From NCBI GenBank assembly GCA_016786705.1, contig JAEUVV010000011.1, forward strand, positions 212,622-276,621: a stretch of DNA of 64,000 bases, given 5' to 3'. The position numbers were made by a program, and so were the translations under genes. The notes under the pieces are model-generated. The model did no database searches. It saw only the letters and a list, made by a program, of their open reading frames with translations, and was not told the DNA's origin. Below, in pieces: positions 1-10,300 of this stretch. This DNA is from Taibaiella sp. GTDB lineage: Bacteria; Bacteroidota; Bacteroidia; Chitinophagales; Chitinophagaceae. Position 1 is the stretch's first letter. Every line of letters begins with the position of its first letter.

Positions 1-570
1 AAACACGGGGCTGATCCTCCCGTGTAAAACGACCCAGATCCCACCACAGGCAGGCACCGCGATCATATGTTCCGAAAAGCCGGTGTCAATTAAAGTATGT
101 GCCGTTCCGGGAACAATATCTCCAAGGCCATTATTCAAGGTCATATCAACCACCGAATAATAAAGCTTGCCGCCTTCATTATTGGCCAGCTCCTGGGCAC
201 TTAAAGAGAATACATAATATTTATTATTGTCATTGATAAAAGGAACTATCAGTGCCCCCTGGACCGTACTCTGCGTCACATTGACCAGCGGCGCCGGGAA
301 TATAGGATTGGCCGAAGGCATTGGATTATTGTTGACGTCCCATATCCGGTTACCATCTGTATAAAACCTGAGATTGCCATTGGCATCTGCTACAGATTGT
401 GCGCATTCAAGCGCCGACATTACACTGGTAGTGGCCGACAGGGTATTAAAATTAAAACCCGCGCCGCCGCCAAATTTCCAGATACTGTTTTCCGGGATGT
501 TATACTGTGCCCTCGCCATACAAGCTAATAACAACAGGGGCAGAACTATTAAATAGGAATAATATTTCAT
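1..570 (-). CDS. Partial secreted protein, probable type IX secretion substrate (C-terminus beyond window)
   Basis: An open frame of 190 codons runs from an ATG at 570 on the minus strand to the window edge without a stop, so only the N-terminal part is present. The first 21 or so residues form a signal peptide (MKYYSYLIVL..., ending near ARAQ). The mature part begins with a W-x-FG-x-GAGFNFN-like stretch, then DANGNLRFYTDGNRIWD, a pattern I know from large Bacteroidota surface proteins that often end in a gliding-motility-associated (type B) sorting domain. That C-terminal domain is not visible here, so the secretion route is inferred. It lies downstream of another secreted protein gene, separated by a terminator hairpin at 591-612. 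Function unknown. Confidence 0.75.
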   Translation of the reverse strand, partial: MKYYSYLIVLPLLLLACMARAQYNIPENSIWKFGGGAGFNFNTLSATTSVMSALECAQSVADANGNLRFYTDGNRIWDVNNNPMPSANPIFPAPLVNVTQSTVQGALIVPFINDNNKYYVFSLSAQELANNEGGKLYYSVVDMTLNNGLGDIVPGTAHTLIDTGFSEHMIAVPACGGIWVVLHGRISPVF

Positions 571-590
571 GCTGATAGAATTGTAAATAA

Positions 591-612
591 CACCCGGGAA
601 TTGCCCCGGGTG
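591..612 (-). terminator. Hairpin terminator between two secreted-protein genes
   Basis: A perfect 8-bp GC-rich stem (CACCCGGG / CCCGGGTG) with a 6-base loop lies just after the stop of the gene ending at 639. On the minus strand it is followed by TTATTT, a weak U tract. On the plus strand it is followed by CTATTTTT, but no plus-strand gene precedes it. Confidence 0.6.
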
Positions 613-638
613 CTATTTTTCATGAATAATTGCTGCTA

Positions 639-2405
639 TTATTTAAGCACGTTTAGTTTTAACCGGGCCACTCCTTTATCTGTATAAATATTTATAAAAT
701 ACAGGCCGTTAGCCAGGTGGCTTACCTCTAAAGTGTTGACCATTTTATCTTTTACTATCAGTTCCTGGCCTAAGGTATTAGTCAGGCTAATCTTTTGAAT
801 GCTGATCGCCTGCTCAAAATCCAGGAAAACAAGTTTGGAAGCCGGGTTGGGGAACAGGCTGATGCCCAATTGCGCCGCATCCAGGTAAGGGATGCCCGAT
901 GGCGTTATTACGATCGTTTTGGTCAAAGTAAGATCACCACAGTCATTGGCAATCACCACCGTAACGGTATATGTTCCGGCCTGGGTATACTGATGCTCCG
1001 GCTCAGCGCTGGTGGAAGTAGCTCCGTTATCGCCAAAACTCCATAAATAACTGTCGGCCCCCTGGGCATTGATTACGCTGAAGCTGTAATTATTATCAAT
1101 ATCCCCGATAGCCTCTATGGCATCAGCGGTAGGCGCTGTTAATACTGTTACATCAATAGTGTCCTCTCCGGTACAGCCATTAGCTGCTGTTACTAATACA
1201 GAGTATTGTCCGGTGGCATTTACATCAGTAGTTTGTGTAGTCGCATTATTACTCCAGGTATAAGTAGCCCCTGTACCGGCATCGCCAGCATCCAGGGTCA
1301 ATACATTACCCGCGCAGAAGCTGGTGTCATTGCCCAGGTCGATCTCAAGGTGCTGGATACTCACCTGCACTGTATCCGAACTGGCACTTTGACTGGAGGC
1401 GGTACAGGTTACCATACAGCGGTATTCCATACCGGCAGTAAGATTAGTAACTGCATAGCTGGTATTGGTAGCGCCGGATATATCAGTAAAAGCACCCGTA
1501 CCTGCAGGGCGGGATTGCCATTGGTAACTGATATCAGCCCCGATAGTTGCCCCGGTCAATGAAAGGTTGGTCGTTCCACCGGTACATACTTCGGTAAGAG
1601 AAGCAATGGCAGCTCCGCCACTGGGCGTTCCGGTACAGGCTATCACTTCTTTAATACAGCGACAGCTTCCGGCATATCCCCTTGACCAATAATTTACAAC
1701 AGCACCATTGAATATAGCATAAGGGTAAACTTCTGAAAAGTTTGTTGCCGTCCAGTATAAATTAGCAAAACCTGCCTGTTGTATACTGCCATTAGCACCG
1801 TTCCGGTGACCGGCATAAGGTAGTTTTAAATTGGAACTGAAGCCGCTGGCAAGGTTTGTAATATTCTCCGCTGCTCTTAAGGCATCCCATTCTGCTTTGC
1901 TGGGCATTCTCCAGCCGCCGCCTAAAGCCGAGCAAGGGTCGGTGCCATTCGTGGCGGTGGGGGCGCCTGCAGCCCAGGTATCTGAAACCTGGGGATTACC
2001 GGCCGGGCTTGTAGTAGCAGAGCCACCCCACCAGAGCGGCTGTACACTATTTCTTAAAAAGTTAGGATTGCCTGCTGCGATACCTGCCGGCGTATTATTA
2101 GTTAAGGTAGACACCTGCTGGTTGACACTGCTGCGCAACTGGTGCCCGTCAGCCCATCTACCCCATTGAAAGAGGTGACCATAAGAAGCGGTATCGGTAG
2201 CCGAAGTAGCTACCTGGCCGGAGCCCAGGTTTTGCTGTAGCCATATTTTCCCGTCGGCGGCCCTAACAGAAGTATGGGTTACCGATTGTCCATTATAAGT
2301 AAAGGTAACCGAACCAGTACTACCGATCGTAGCTCCCGGGTCCTGAGCCTTCAACTGGGGCATGCCTAAAAAAAGCATCCCTAAAATTTGTAATGTCTTT
2401 TTCAT
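639..2405 (-). CDS. Secreted FISUMP-PKD protein with type A type IX sorting domain
   Basis: Predicted cell-surface or secreted protein of about 588 residues; no enzymatic role can be assigned. I prefer the ATG at 2405 because it gives a compact signal peptide (MKKTLQILGMLFLGMPQLKAQ) and has a GGA 5 bases upstream; an in-frame ATG at 2414 adds three residues. In the longer numbering, residues 45-255 resemble the FISUMP domain (IWLQQNLGSG, LFQWGRWADGHQ, GGGWRMPSKAEW, LYWTATN). Ig-like modules follow, then a PKD domain at about 440-505 (SYLWSFGDNG, EHQYTQAGTYTVTV). Residues 515-591 are a type A sorting domain (LFPNPASKLVFLDF ... GLYFINI). A promoter-like TACTTTTG lies about 110 bases upstream. 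Confidence 0.85.
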   Translation of the reverse strand: MKKTLQILGMLFLGMPQLKAQDPGATIGSTGSVTFTYNGQSVTHTSVRAADGKIWLQQNLGSGQVATSATDTASYGHLFQWGRWADGHQLRSSVNQQVSTLTNNTPAGIAAGNPNFLRNSVQPLWWGGSATTSPAGNPQVSDTWAAGAPTATNGTDPCSALGGGWRMPSKAEWDALRAAENITNLASGFSSNLKLPYAGHRNGANGSIQQAGFANLYWTATNFSEVYPYAIFNGAVVNYWSRGYAGSCRCIKEVIACTGTPSGGAAIASLTEVCTGGTTNLSLTGATIGADISYQWQSRPAGTGAFTDISGATNTSYAVTNLTAGMEYRCMVTCTASSQSASSDTVQVSIQHLEIDLGNDTSFCAGNVLTLDAGDAGTGATYTWSNNATTQTTDVNATGQYSVLVTAANGCTGEDTIDVTVLTAPTADAIEAIGDIDNNYSFSVINAQGADSYLWSFGDNGATSTSAEPEHQYTQAGTYTVTVVIANDCGDLTLTKTIVITPSGIPYLDAAQLGISLFPNPASKLVFLDFEQAISIQKISLTNTLGQELIVKDKMVNTLEVSHLANGLYFINIYTDKGVARLKLNVLK

Positions 2406-2519
2406 TTTTTCCATCTTTAATTTTAATGATAAGGTAATCTCAGCATTGCTTTCGCAGCTGATTTTTCATTATACTAAAACTATAGAATGGAATGCGGATA
2501 CTTTCATTTAGTGCCCGGA

Positions 2520-2527
2520 CAAAAGTA
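2520..2527 (-). promoter_or_regulatory. Bacteroidota -7 promoter element (TACTTTTG) for the FISUMP-PKD gene
   Basis: The minus strand reads TACTTTTG, an exact match to TAnnTTTG, about 110 bases upstream of the start at 2405. No clear -33 TTTG is seen at the usual distance, so the call rests on the -7 element alone. Confidence 0.45.
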
Positions 2528-2572
2528 TGGACAATTGACTATAAATTGTAAACCATCAACATACAAAGAAAA

Positions 2573-4264
2573 CTAAATCATATATATCATCTCATCTAAT
2601 GAAGTATCCTCTTCTAAAGAGAGCTTTTTCTTTAGCCGGTACCTGGCCTTGCGCACCGAATCCGCAGAAATGCCCAGCATAGAAGCAGATTCCTTAATGG
2701 AAAACTTTAATTTGATCAGGGTAATGAGCCGCACCTCAGCCGGTGTCAGATTTGGAAAGATCACATTTAATTTTGTAAAAAAGTGTTGATGCACCTGCTC
2801 TACCAGGCTGGTAAACTCAAGCCAGCCTTCCTCCGTGATCAGGCTGGCCTGCTCTATCCGGGAAGCCAGCTCGATATCTATGGCTTGCTGTTGTGTTCCT
2901 GTCTGTTGGTCCGAGCGATATTGTTCTATCTGTTCCTGTAATTCCTCGAGTAACTGGTTTTTGGTCCTGATATTTTCCAGATAGTTTTCTAATTGCTTCC
3001 TGGCATTTTCCAGGTTTAGAGTATAGATTTTTTGCTCTGCCTTTCTTGCCTTCCTATGGCCATTGAGCACAAGCAAAACAAAAAGCAATACCGCAATAAT
3101 GATGACGATGATTAAATTCCGGACCAGTAACTGGCGTTGCCGCTCACTTTCTACCAGCTGCATTTTAGCCGCGTGCATATTACTGGCCACTTTCAGTTCC
3201 GTTCCCAGGAAAGTTGAGATCGTCGCCCTGGCCTCACTGCTCAGTTTATTAGAATAATAAGTAAATGAATCAATACTTTTTACATATTCAGGCCAGTCGC
3301 CTTTTTGAGAAAACCATTTGGATAATTGTTCGAAATATTCTTTTTTGGCTCCATAACTTCCGCAGTGACAATGCCGGGCAATACTGTCCGCTATTTTTAA
3401 GGCAATACCTGCGCTATCATTGATCTTTAAATTCAGGTAAGACTTTGCCTTCATGATCTGCACCGCGATAGCGCTTTCCCACCGCTCATAGCGGATACTG
3501 CCCTCATAGTCTTTGCCCAGGAACTCAAGCGCATTTTTATAATCACCATGTTTCAGGTAAATCGTGCCGATATTGCCCAGCATACTTACGATCTCGGCGC
3601 TGTCTCCAAGCTGTTTAATAATTTCCAATGCTTTGAAGCTGGCTTTAAGTGCATCGCCGGTTTTGCCCAGGTTAAAATAAGTTAGGCCTATATTACCCCA
3701 GCAATAGTATTCATCCAGCTTATCACAGAAATTATATTGAGCGGCTTTCTGAAGCAGCTGCAAGGCAAATTCCGGCTCCCCGTTATCAATATAGATTTGT
3801 CCCATAAAGGAGTAATAGGACCCGATACCGGGGAATTTTTCGGCCATGCCTTTATCACCTAGTAGTTCTTTGGTATGCAGTATGAGTTCAATGCCCTCCG
3901 TCTTTTTGTACTGTTTGTAAAGTATAACGGCTGCTTTAAACTGAACAAACGCTACTGCAAGATCGTAATCTTTATGTTGCAGATCGGCCATTAAATCATT
4001 TAATGCTGGTAGCAGCAGTGTGTCCGAAGGCTTGCCCGATACTTGCTTTTGTATCTTTAATAATGCATTGGCGTTATCCTTCAGCTTCCCCTTAGCAGAA
4101 AAGGGGACATTGTCCTTCTGGGAAATGGCGCATAAATGTGCCTCCCAATAACGCAACAGTTCAGTCTCGTTATTTACCTGCTCCTGGCCCCATACCGGCA
4201 TGGAGCTCAGGCAACAAAAAATAAATAGCAGATATAAAGGATTTAAAATTCCTTTCATGTACAT
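2573..4264 (-). CDS. TPR-membrane-coiled coil regulator with LuxR-type HTH
   Basis: Probable one-component membrane regulator of 563 residues. It has an N-terminal signal sequence or membrane anchor (about 5-27). Helical TPR-like repeats fill roughly 90-345, with clear units near 186-250 (NIGLTYFNLGKTGDALKASF, NIGTIYLKHGDYKNALEFLG). A single membrane segment spans 382-401, followed by a coiled coil (405-450) and a C-terminal helix-turn-helix (505-550: LTPAEVRLI, KESASMLGISADSVRKARYR). The layout puts the TPR sensor outside the inner membrane and the DNA-binding domain in the cytoplasm. Such proteins occur repeatedly in Bacteroidota, but ligand and targets are unknown. The adjacent FISUMP and Gly/Tyr-rich genes are possible targets only by position. 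An in-frame ATG at 4258 is an alternative start. Confidence 0.85.
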   Translation of the reverse strand: MYMKGILNPLYLLFIFCCLSSMPVWGQEQVNNETELLRYWEAHLCAISQKDNVPFSAKGKLKDNANALLKIQKQVSGKPSDTLLLPALNDLMADLQHKDYDLAVAFVQFKAAVILYKQYKKTEGIELILHTKELLGDKGMAEKFPGIGSYYSFMGQIYIDNGEPEFALQLLQKAAQYNFCDKLDEYYCWGNIGLTYFNLGKTGDALKASFKALEIIKQLGDSAEIVSMLGNIGTIYLKHGDYKNALEFLGKDYEGSIRYERWESAIAVQIMKAKSYLNLKINDSAGIALKIADSIARHCHCGSYGAKKEYFEQLSKWFSQKGDWPEYVKSIDSFTYYSNKLSSEARATISTFLGTELKVASNMHAAKMQLVESERQRQLLVRNLIIVIIIAVLLFVLLVLNGHRKARKAEQKIYTLNLENARKQLENYLENIRTKNQLLEELQEQIEQYRSDQQTGTQQQAIDIELASRIEQASLITEEGWLEFTSLVEQVHQHFFTKLNVIFPNLTPAEVRLITLIKLKFSIKESASMLGISADSVRKARYRLKKKLSLEEDTSLDEMIYMI

Positions 4265-4340
4265 TTCAGGTTATCAAACAGCTCACAAACTACAGAAAAT
4301 TTGATCAATTCCGGTTGTACCAATTAGGTAATTTTATTAA

Positions 4341-4374
4341 AAAAGCAGCAATCATTATTCTGATTACTGCTTTT
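4341..4374 (-). terminator. Intrinsic terminator after the Gly/Trp/Tyr-rich gene
   Basis: Stem of 14 bp with one mismatch (AAAAGCAGCAATCA / TGATTACTGCTTTT) and a 6-base loop, followed on the minus strand by TTTTTTAATAAAA. It lies between the stop at 4399 and the regulator gene starting at 4264. Confidence 0.75.
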
Positions 4375-4398
4375 CATTATATTAATTAGGAGTATATA

Positions 4399-5505
4399 TT
4401 ATCTTCTATATCCACCGCCGCCTCTGGAACCGCCACCGCCTGAGCCGCCGCCAAATCCACCTCCACGGCTGCCGCCACCACCGCTATTAAAATTGCTGCG
4501 GGAAGGAGCAGGTGAAGGAGCAGAGTAAGAACGGGATGGAGCAGGACTGCCGGAGCCTTCATAACTGCGGGACGGCCTGGTAGATTCACGTGGAGCTACC
4601 CTATTAGGCCGGTCGGATTGATAATTTCTTTCACGACCTGGTTGCGAACCTCTGTTGAAATTGTTATTATCAACCTCTCTTGTTCTGCGGGAACCTTCAT
4701 TTATTCTTATTCCATTATTATTTCCAGGAACACGATCACGCGTATAACCGCTTCTTGGCCCTTGGTTTATAACACCATTTCTTCCTGAGCGGGAAGGCAC
4801 ATTGGAATTAATGCCCATATCCCCTCTTCTTCTGTAACTATCTCTGCCGGAGCCTACAGTTCCCGGGTTAGGCCTGATACCATTTGATCCACGGTAACCA
4901 CCAACGGTGCTACCGTAACTTCTTCTCGGGCCATAGTTTACCCCTCTGCGGTTGCCATAGTCGAATACGTTACCATATCCCCAACCGTAGCCGTTGCCCC
5001 AACCATATCCCCAACCGGTGTAGCCAAAGCCGCCGCCCCAGCCCCAGCCCATGTAAGGACGGTTCCAATAGTTGAAGCCATTATAACCCCACCAGTTGCA
5101 CATACCCCAGCCGGAATTCCAGTAGGGACTGCCCCAGGACCATCCTAAACTAATACCCCATCCCATACGGTATGGGCTGTAATACCAGGGGTCCATATAA
5201 ACGGGCATAGCCCAGTAGGGACTAAATACAGGGCTCCAGTAATTATAACCGGCGTAAACATCATTAAATCTGCGGAATCGTGTTGTGTAGGAATCATCAT
5301 CATAATCAATATATCCATCACCGTATTCATCATTATAACTATCATTAGTATAATTATCCTGACTGTACCGTTGATCCTGCTCGTATCTTGTGCTACGGTT
5401 ACCATTAGTAGACCCCGAATTAGAATAAGGGTCATCAGCATACTGTGCAAGGGCAGCGCTGCCACTCAACATTAATGCCAAACCGGTGATAAATAACTGT
5501 TTCAT
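4399..5505 (-). CDS. Exported Gly/Trp/Tyr-rich low-complexity protein
   Basis: Predicted exported protein of 368 residues with no recognised catalytic domain. Residues 1-20 form a signal peptide (MKQLFITGLALMLSGSAALA). Next comes an acidic, Asp/Tyr/Asn-rich segment, then a Trp/Tyr/Gly-rich core (about 85-190) built of repeated GWGxGxGY and YWNxxW elements. The tail is long, Arg/Ser/Pro-rich and disordered, and ends in Gly-rich stretches (GGGSRGGGFGGG). The layout resembles the DUF6600-like protein at 16923-18449, but the diagnostic WxPG/HYGRW motifs are missing. It may be a surface or matrix protein; function unknown. It is divergent from proS. Confidence 0.75.
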   Translation of the reverse strand: MKQLFITGLALMLSGSAALAQYADDPYSNSGSTNGNRSTRYEQDQRYSQDNYTNDSYNDEYGDGYIDYDDDSYTTRFRRFNDVYAGYNYWSPVFSPYWAMPVYMDPWYYSPYRMGWGISLGWSWGSPYWNSGWGMCNWWGYNGFNYWNRPYMGWGWGGGFGYTGWGYGWGNGYGWGYGNVFDYGNRRGVNYGPRRSYGSTVGGYRGSNGIRPNPGTVGSGRDSYRRRGDMGINSNVPSRSGRNGVINQGPRSGYTRDRVPGNNNGIRINEGSRRTREVDNNNFNRGSQPGRERNYQSDRPNRVAPRESTRPSRSYEGSGSPAPSRSYSAPSPAPSRSNFNSGGGGSRGGGFGGGSGGGGSRGGGGYRR

Positions 5506-5612
5506 AATAAATAAACTCGTTTTAAGGTTATGCTTTACAGCATTTTTGAGCTCCGGGCAATACTCCTGATTTTAAATTCAACACAGCTTACCAAGATGCC
5601 ATTCAAAAATAC

Positions 5613-5620
5613 TACTTTTG
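5613..5620 (+). promoter_or_regulatory. -7 promoter element (TACTTTTG) for proS
   Basis: Exact TAnnTTTG match 55 bases upstream of the proS start, in the 170-base divergent spacer. No convincing -33 element was found. Confidence 0.5.
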
Positions 5621-5675
5621 CGCTTAATATTATAATATATACTTAGACTTTAACTAATCATAAAAGGTTTAATCA

Positions 5676-7154
5676 ATGAGTAAAGAAATTACAGCAAGAG
5701 CGGTAGATTATTCGCAATGGTATAATGATCTGATTATCAAAGGAGAATTAGCTGATTATTCTGCCGTTCGCGGTTGCATGGTCATCAAGCCTTACGGCTT
5801 TGGCCTGTGGGAAAACATGCGGGACGTCCTGGACAAGATGTTCAAGGATACCGGGCATGTGAATGCATACTTCCCGCTATTTGTCCCCAAAAGCCTGTTT
5901 GAGGCGGAGGAAAAAAATGCGGAAGGCTTTGCCAAGGAATGCGCTGTGGTTACTCACTACCGGTTAAAAACGGACCCGGACAATAAAGGAAAACTGATCG
6001 TTGACCCCGAAGCCAAACTGGAGGAAGAATTAGTCGTAAGGCCTACTTCTGAAGCGATCATCTGGAATACGTATAAAAACTGGATACAATCTTACCGGGA
6101 TTTGCCTATTTTGATCAATCAATGGGCAAATGTGGTGCGCTGGGAAATGCGTACCCGCTTATTCCTCCGTACCGCCGAGTTTTTATGGCAGGAGGGTCAT
6201 ACCGCACATGCTACAGAACAGGAAGCGGTAGAAGAAACCGTAAAAATGCTGCATGTCTATGCCGATTTCGTGGAAAATTACATGGCCCTGCCGGTAATTA
6301 AAGGGGTAAAGTCTGCCAATGAGCGTTTTGCAGGTGCCGTTGATACTTATTGTATCGAAGCCATGATGCAGGATGGTAAGGCTTTACAGGCCGGTACTTC
6401 CCACTTCCTGGGGCAGAATTTCGCCAAAGCATTTGATGTACGGTTTAGCGATAAAGACAATAACTATGATTATGTATGGGCAACCTCCTGGGGCGTATCT
6501 ACCCGCCTGATTGGTGCACTGGTAATGGCGCATAGTGATGATGAAGGCTTGATCTTACCGCCACGCATTGCTCCTTTACAAGTAGTCATCGTACCTATTT
6601 ATAAAGGCGAGGAGCAAAAAGCCATGATCGATGAAAAAGTGGACACCGTTGTTAAAGAACTGAAGGCAAAAGGCATCCGTGTAAAATATGATGATGCCGA
6701 TAATGCGCGCCCGGGCTGGAAATTTGCGGAATGGGAAAAGAAAGGCGTACCGGTACGTTTAACTTTCGGGGCACGTGATATTGTAAACGGCATCGTGGAA
6801 ATTGCGCGCAGAGATACCTCTGAAAAGCAAAATCATAATCTTGAAGGTTTAGCAGGCACTATTGAAGCGCTGCTGGAGGATATCCAGCACAACATGTTCC
6901 ATAAAGCGAAAACTTTCCGTGATGATAATATCCGTAAGGTGGATACCTGGGACGAGTTTGTAAAAACATTGGATGAGCAGCCGGGCTTCATTGCCGCACA
7001 CTGGGACGGTACTCCTGAAACGGAAGAAAAAATCAAGGAATTAACGAAAGCTACTATTCGCTGTATTCCTCTGGACAATCCACAGGAAGCTGGTAAATGT
7101 ATCCTTACCGGCAACCCGAGCAAAGAAAGAGTATTGTTCGCCAGAGCCTATTAA
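5676..7154 (+). CDS. proS: Prolyl-tRNA synthetase, eukaryote/archaeal type
   Basis: Cytosolic class II aminoacyl-tRNA synthetase that charges tRNA-Pro with proline; 492 residues, the usual length for the type without an inserted editing domain. Class II features are visible: the Y-G-F-G-LWEN region near 40, the [10 protein letters not shown] segment (about 120-130), and motif 2 around 153-172 ([26 protein letters not shown]). The C-terminal anticodon-binding domain begins near 300 ([12 protein letters not shown]), and the protein ends in Tyr (VLFARAY) as archaeal/eukaryote-type ProRS do. It is a single gene with its own -7 element, and a large inverted repeat follows the stop. Confidence 0.97.
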   Translation: MSKEITARAVDYSQWYNDLIIKGELADYSAVRGCMVIKPYGFGLWENMRDVLDKMFKDTGHVNAYFPLFVPKSLFEAEEKNAEGFAKECAVVTHYRLKTDPDNKGKLIVDPEAKLEEELVVRPTSEAIIWNTYKNWIQSYRDLPILINQWANVVRWEMRTRLFLRTAEFLWQEGHTAHATEQEAVEETVKMLHVYADFVENYMALPVIKGVKSANERFAGAVDTYCIEAMMQDGKALQAGTSHFLGQNFAKAFDVRFSDKDNNYDYVWATSWGVSTRLIGALVMAHSDDEGLILPPRIAPLQVVIVPIYKGEEQKAMIDEKVDTVVKELKAKGIRVKYDDADNARPGWKFAEWEKKGVPVRLTFGARDIVNGIVEIARRDTSEKQNHNLEGLAGTIEALLEDIQHNMFHKAKTFRDDNIRKVDTWDEFVKTLDEQPGFIAAHWDGTPETEEKIKELTKATIRCIPLDNPQEAGKCILTGNPSKERVLFARAY

Positions 7155-7172
7155 TCCTTATCATTTAAAAAA

Positions 7173-7216
7173 TTTTGGCCAACAGGTTATCGTAAATCAT
7201 AACCTGTTGGCCAAAA
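7173..7216 (+). repeat. Perfect 18-bp inverted repeat after proS
   Basis: TTTTGGCCAACAGGTTAT and its exact complement flank an 8-base loop, 19 bases after the proS stop. The plus-strand sequence after the stem is A-rich rather than T-rich, so it is not a textbook intrinsic terminator. It could still protect or end the proS mRNA. Confidence 0.7.
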
Positions 7217-7301
7217 AAATGTCATAAAACATAGAAATAATGAGTATATAAAATCTATATTCGCAAAAATTATGAGAAAGATTTTAAATTAATAATAGTT
7301 T

Positions 7302-10300
7302 ATGAGAAAATTTTACCTGCAGATTTTTGCTTTTATATTGGCTTTATCCATGCTGTATCCTTCCCTGAAAACCCAGGCCCAGGATACGACCTGGGTGCAG
7401 ACCTTTACCTTCGACTCCTTATGGACCCGGAGAGCCAAGTTCTTCTTCCCCACGGCCAATGAGCAGTACCGCAAAATCCTGATGTACTTCAACATCAAAT
7501 GCTATCCTACCGTATCAGGCGATGGCAATTATGCCTGCGGAGAATGGGATTACATTTATTTCAACAATATTTATGACCACAGGGGTATCCTGGACTCTAC
7601 CGCAAGGGAAGGACGCTATTTCAAATTGTATAATGGCAGCAGCCCGGACAGCTTACGCTATTCGATCCTTCCGCAGTATGACCTGTACAAATCCTGGATG
7701 TATAATACGGTACCTGTATATACTGCTACCAATAATTATACTGTAGGGGGTAGCACTACGGCGCAGCCACATCCTTTCAACCTGGCAGCAGGTAAAGAGA
7801 GAGCGCAATTCATCTGGAAAGCGGCTGAACTACAGGCCGCAGGCCTTACAGCCGGCAACATTACCGGGCTTAAGCTCAACTTCCAGGGTAATAATGCCAC
7901 GCTGAATAATGTGCAGATCCGAATCAAACAGGTGCCCTATGACAGCTTTGACGTTGCCGTTATGGAATCCGATACGCTGAGCAAAGTGTATCATTATAAC
8001 AGGATCATTACGACTTCCGGTCTGAACAATTTCCAGTTCAACACCCCCTTTAACTGGAATGGTACGTCCAGCCTGCTGATAGATTTCTCTTTCGATAACA
8101 GCAGCACCGCTACCAACAACCAGCTACTGGGCGAAAACACCAGCTACCCGGCAGGAGCTTATACGACTACCGGTAATTACAGCTTGGGCACTTCCCAGAA
8201 TCAGGGTGGTAATGTGCGCTTCCCGGCCAGTGTTAATATGTTTAGTGGCACCGCGCCGCGCACTTACGAGATATGGATGAATGTAGATTCTTTCATTGCG
8301 CCGGAAGGCACTTTGTTTACTGCCGGCCGCCGGGGTAAAAACGGTGCGGACTTTACCATGCGTACGACCAGCCCCAACAATAATTACCGACTTAATGTAT
8401 GGAGCAGTAATAACAGCCAGGAACCTATCTTCTCCGGTCCAAATACTAAAAATACCTGGAAACAGATGACCGTTACCTATGCCACGGACACCTTCTGCTT
8501 TTACATGAACGGGAAGCTGGTTTATACCAAAAGGAGAACCGGTATTAATACAGAGCCGAATAACGGGGAATTCTTAATAGGAGAATCCCGTGAAGGAGGT
8601 TATAACTACCTCGGCAAATTATCACACCTGCGTATCTGGGACAAAAAATTATCCGATAACGAGATCAGGCAATGGGTAGGTAAAGACATTACTTCCAGCC
8701 ACCCTTCTTTCGCCAACCTTAAAGCCGATTACCGCATCAATAGCGGGTTTGGGTCTATCATTACAGATGCTTCGGCTAATGGACAGGCTTCCGGCAATAT
8801 CAACAATAATCTTTGGTGGAAAAAAGTAAAACCTCAAGACTTCTATTATAATGTCCAGAAGTTGAACTGGAGGCCACAGGTTGTATTTGAGCGTAATACC
8901 TATACAACTACTATAGATTCAGCATTGGTAACAGATACAGTTTATAAAGCGCCTACAACTGTTTATATCTATGGCAACCCGGGCAGCAACCAGATCATTG
9001 CCGATAACTCACCTGTAAACCCGGGAATCAGTACAGACACACTCAATGTATGGACGAATCAATATCAATATACTTATACCAATGGTATAAAAACAGACTC
9101 TGTATTGATTAGCCTGGATAGTGTGATCTACAATTATGATATCAACTGGTACAGCAATACCGTAAAATACGAGATCGGGCGCAGCATATCCCCTTATGGG
9201 ATCAACCTTGACCTGGGCAGCGGCCGCACCCGTATCTACGATGTTACGGATTATTACCAGCTCTTACAGGACTCTGTTGACCTGGAAGTGGGTAGTACCC
9301 AGGAATTGCAGGATGTGAGGTTTGCCTTTATTAAAGGGGAGCCTGCAGCCGAGGTCAATCATATCGCCCAGCCCTGGACACAGAATGGCCATGGCTCCTA
9401 TACTTATGGTGCTATTGTTAATGAAAGTGTACTGGCCCCTAAAACCATCGACCTGCGTTCCGGAACAGACCAGGTAAAATTCAGAAGCTATATCAGTGGC
9501 CATGGCGGTGCGGAAAATGCCGGCCCTTCCTTCCCTAACGGTTGTTGTGAATTTATGTATAATAATCACTATTATAAATCGGGCGGACAAACGATCAAAA
9601 CATTCCGTATAGAAAGAACAGACTGCTCGGTTAACCCGATCTTCCCGCAGGGCGGTACCTGGGTCTATCGCCGCGAAGGCTGGTGCCCCGGCGACATTAT
9701 CGAATCGCATGACATGAATGTGTCTCAGTATATCAACAACGGGCAGATCAACCTGGATTACCAGATCGCTCCTGCCCCAGCAGGTAATGAGAATACCTAC
9801 AATGGTAATTATCGTGTAGGCCTGCAGCTGATCGAGTACAAAACTCCGGGCCGTAATAATGATGCCGAGATCTACACGGTACGCAAGCCAAGTGATGATT
9901 TTGTTTTATCCCGCATGAACCCGATCTGCGTTAACCCGCAGGTAGTGCTCCGCAATGCCGGTAAAAACAACCTCACAAGCGCGGTGATCAAGTATAAAGT
10001 AGCCGGCGGGCAAGAGGAAATCTTCAGCTGGAGTGGCGACCTGAAATTCCTGGATACTGCGATCGTAGACCTCCCGGTTAATACGGCTTCTTTCTGGGTA
10101 GGTGACAATACAAACCGTTTCCTGGCCTGGATATCTGAAGCCAATAATACTACAGATGAGTACAGCGGTAATGATACCGGTATCTCTAAATATAATCTAC
10201 CGGATGTATTACCTAATCAAAAGGTGGTTTTCAGGTTCAAAACCAATAGCAGGCCCCAGGAAAACACCCTGACAGTCCGCAATATGGCAGGAAACGTGAT

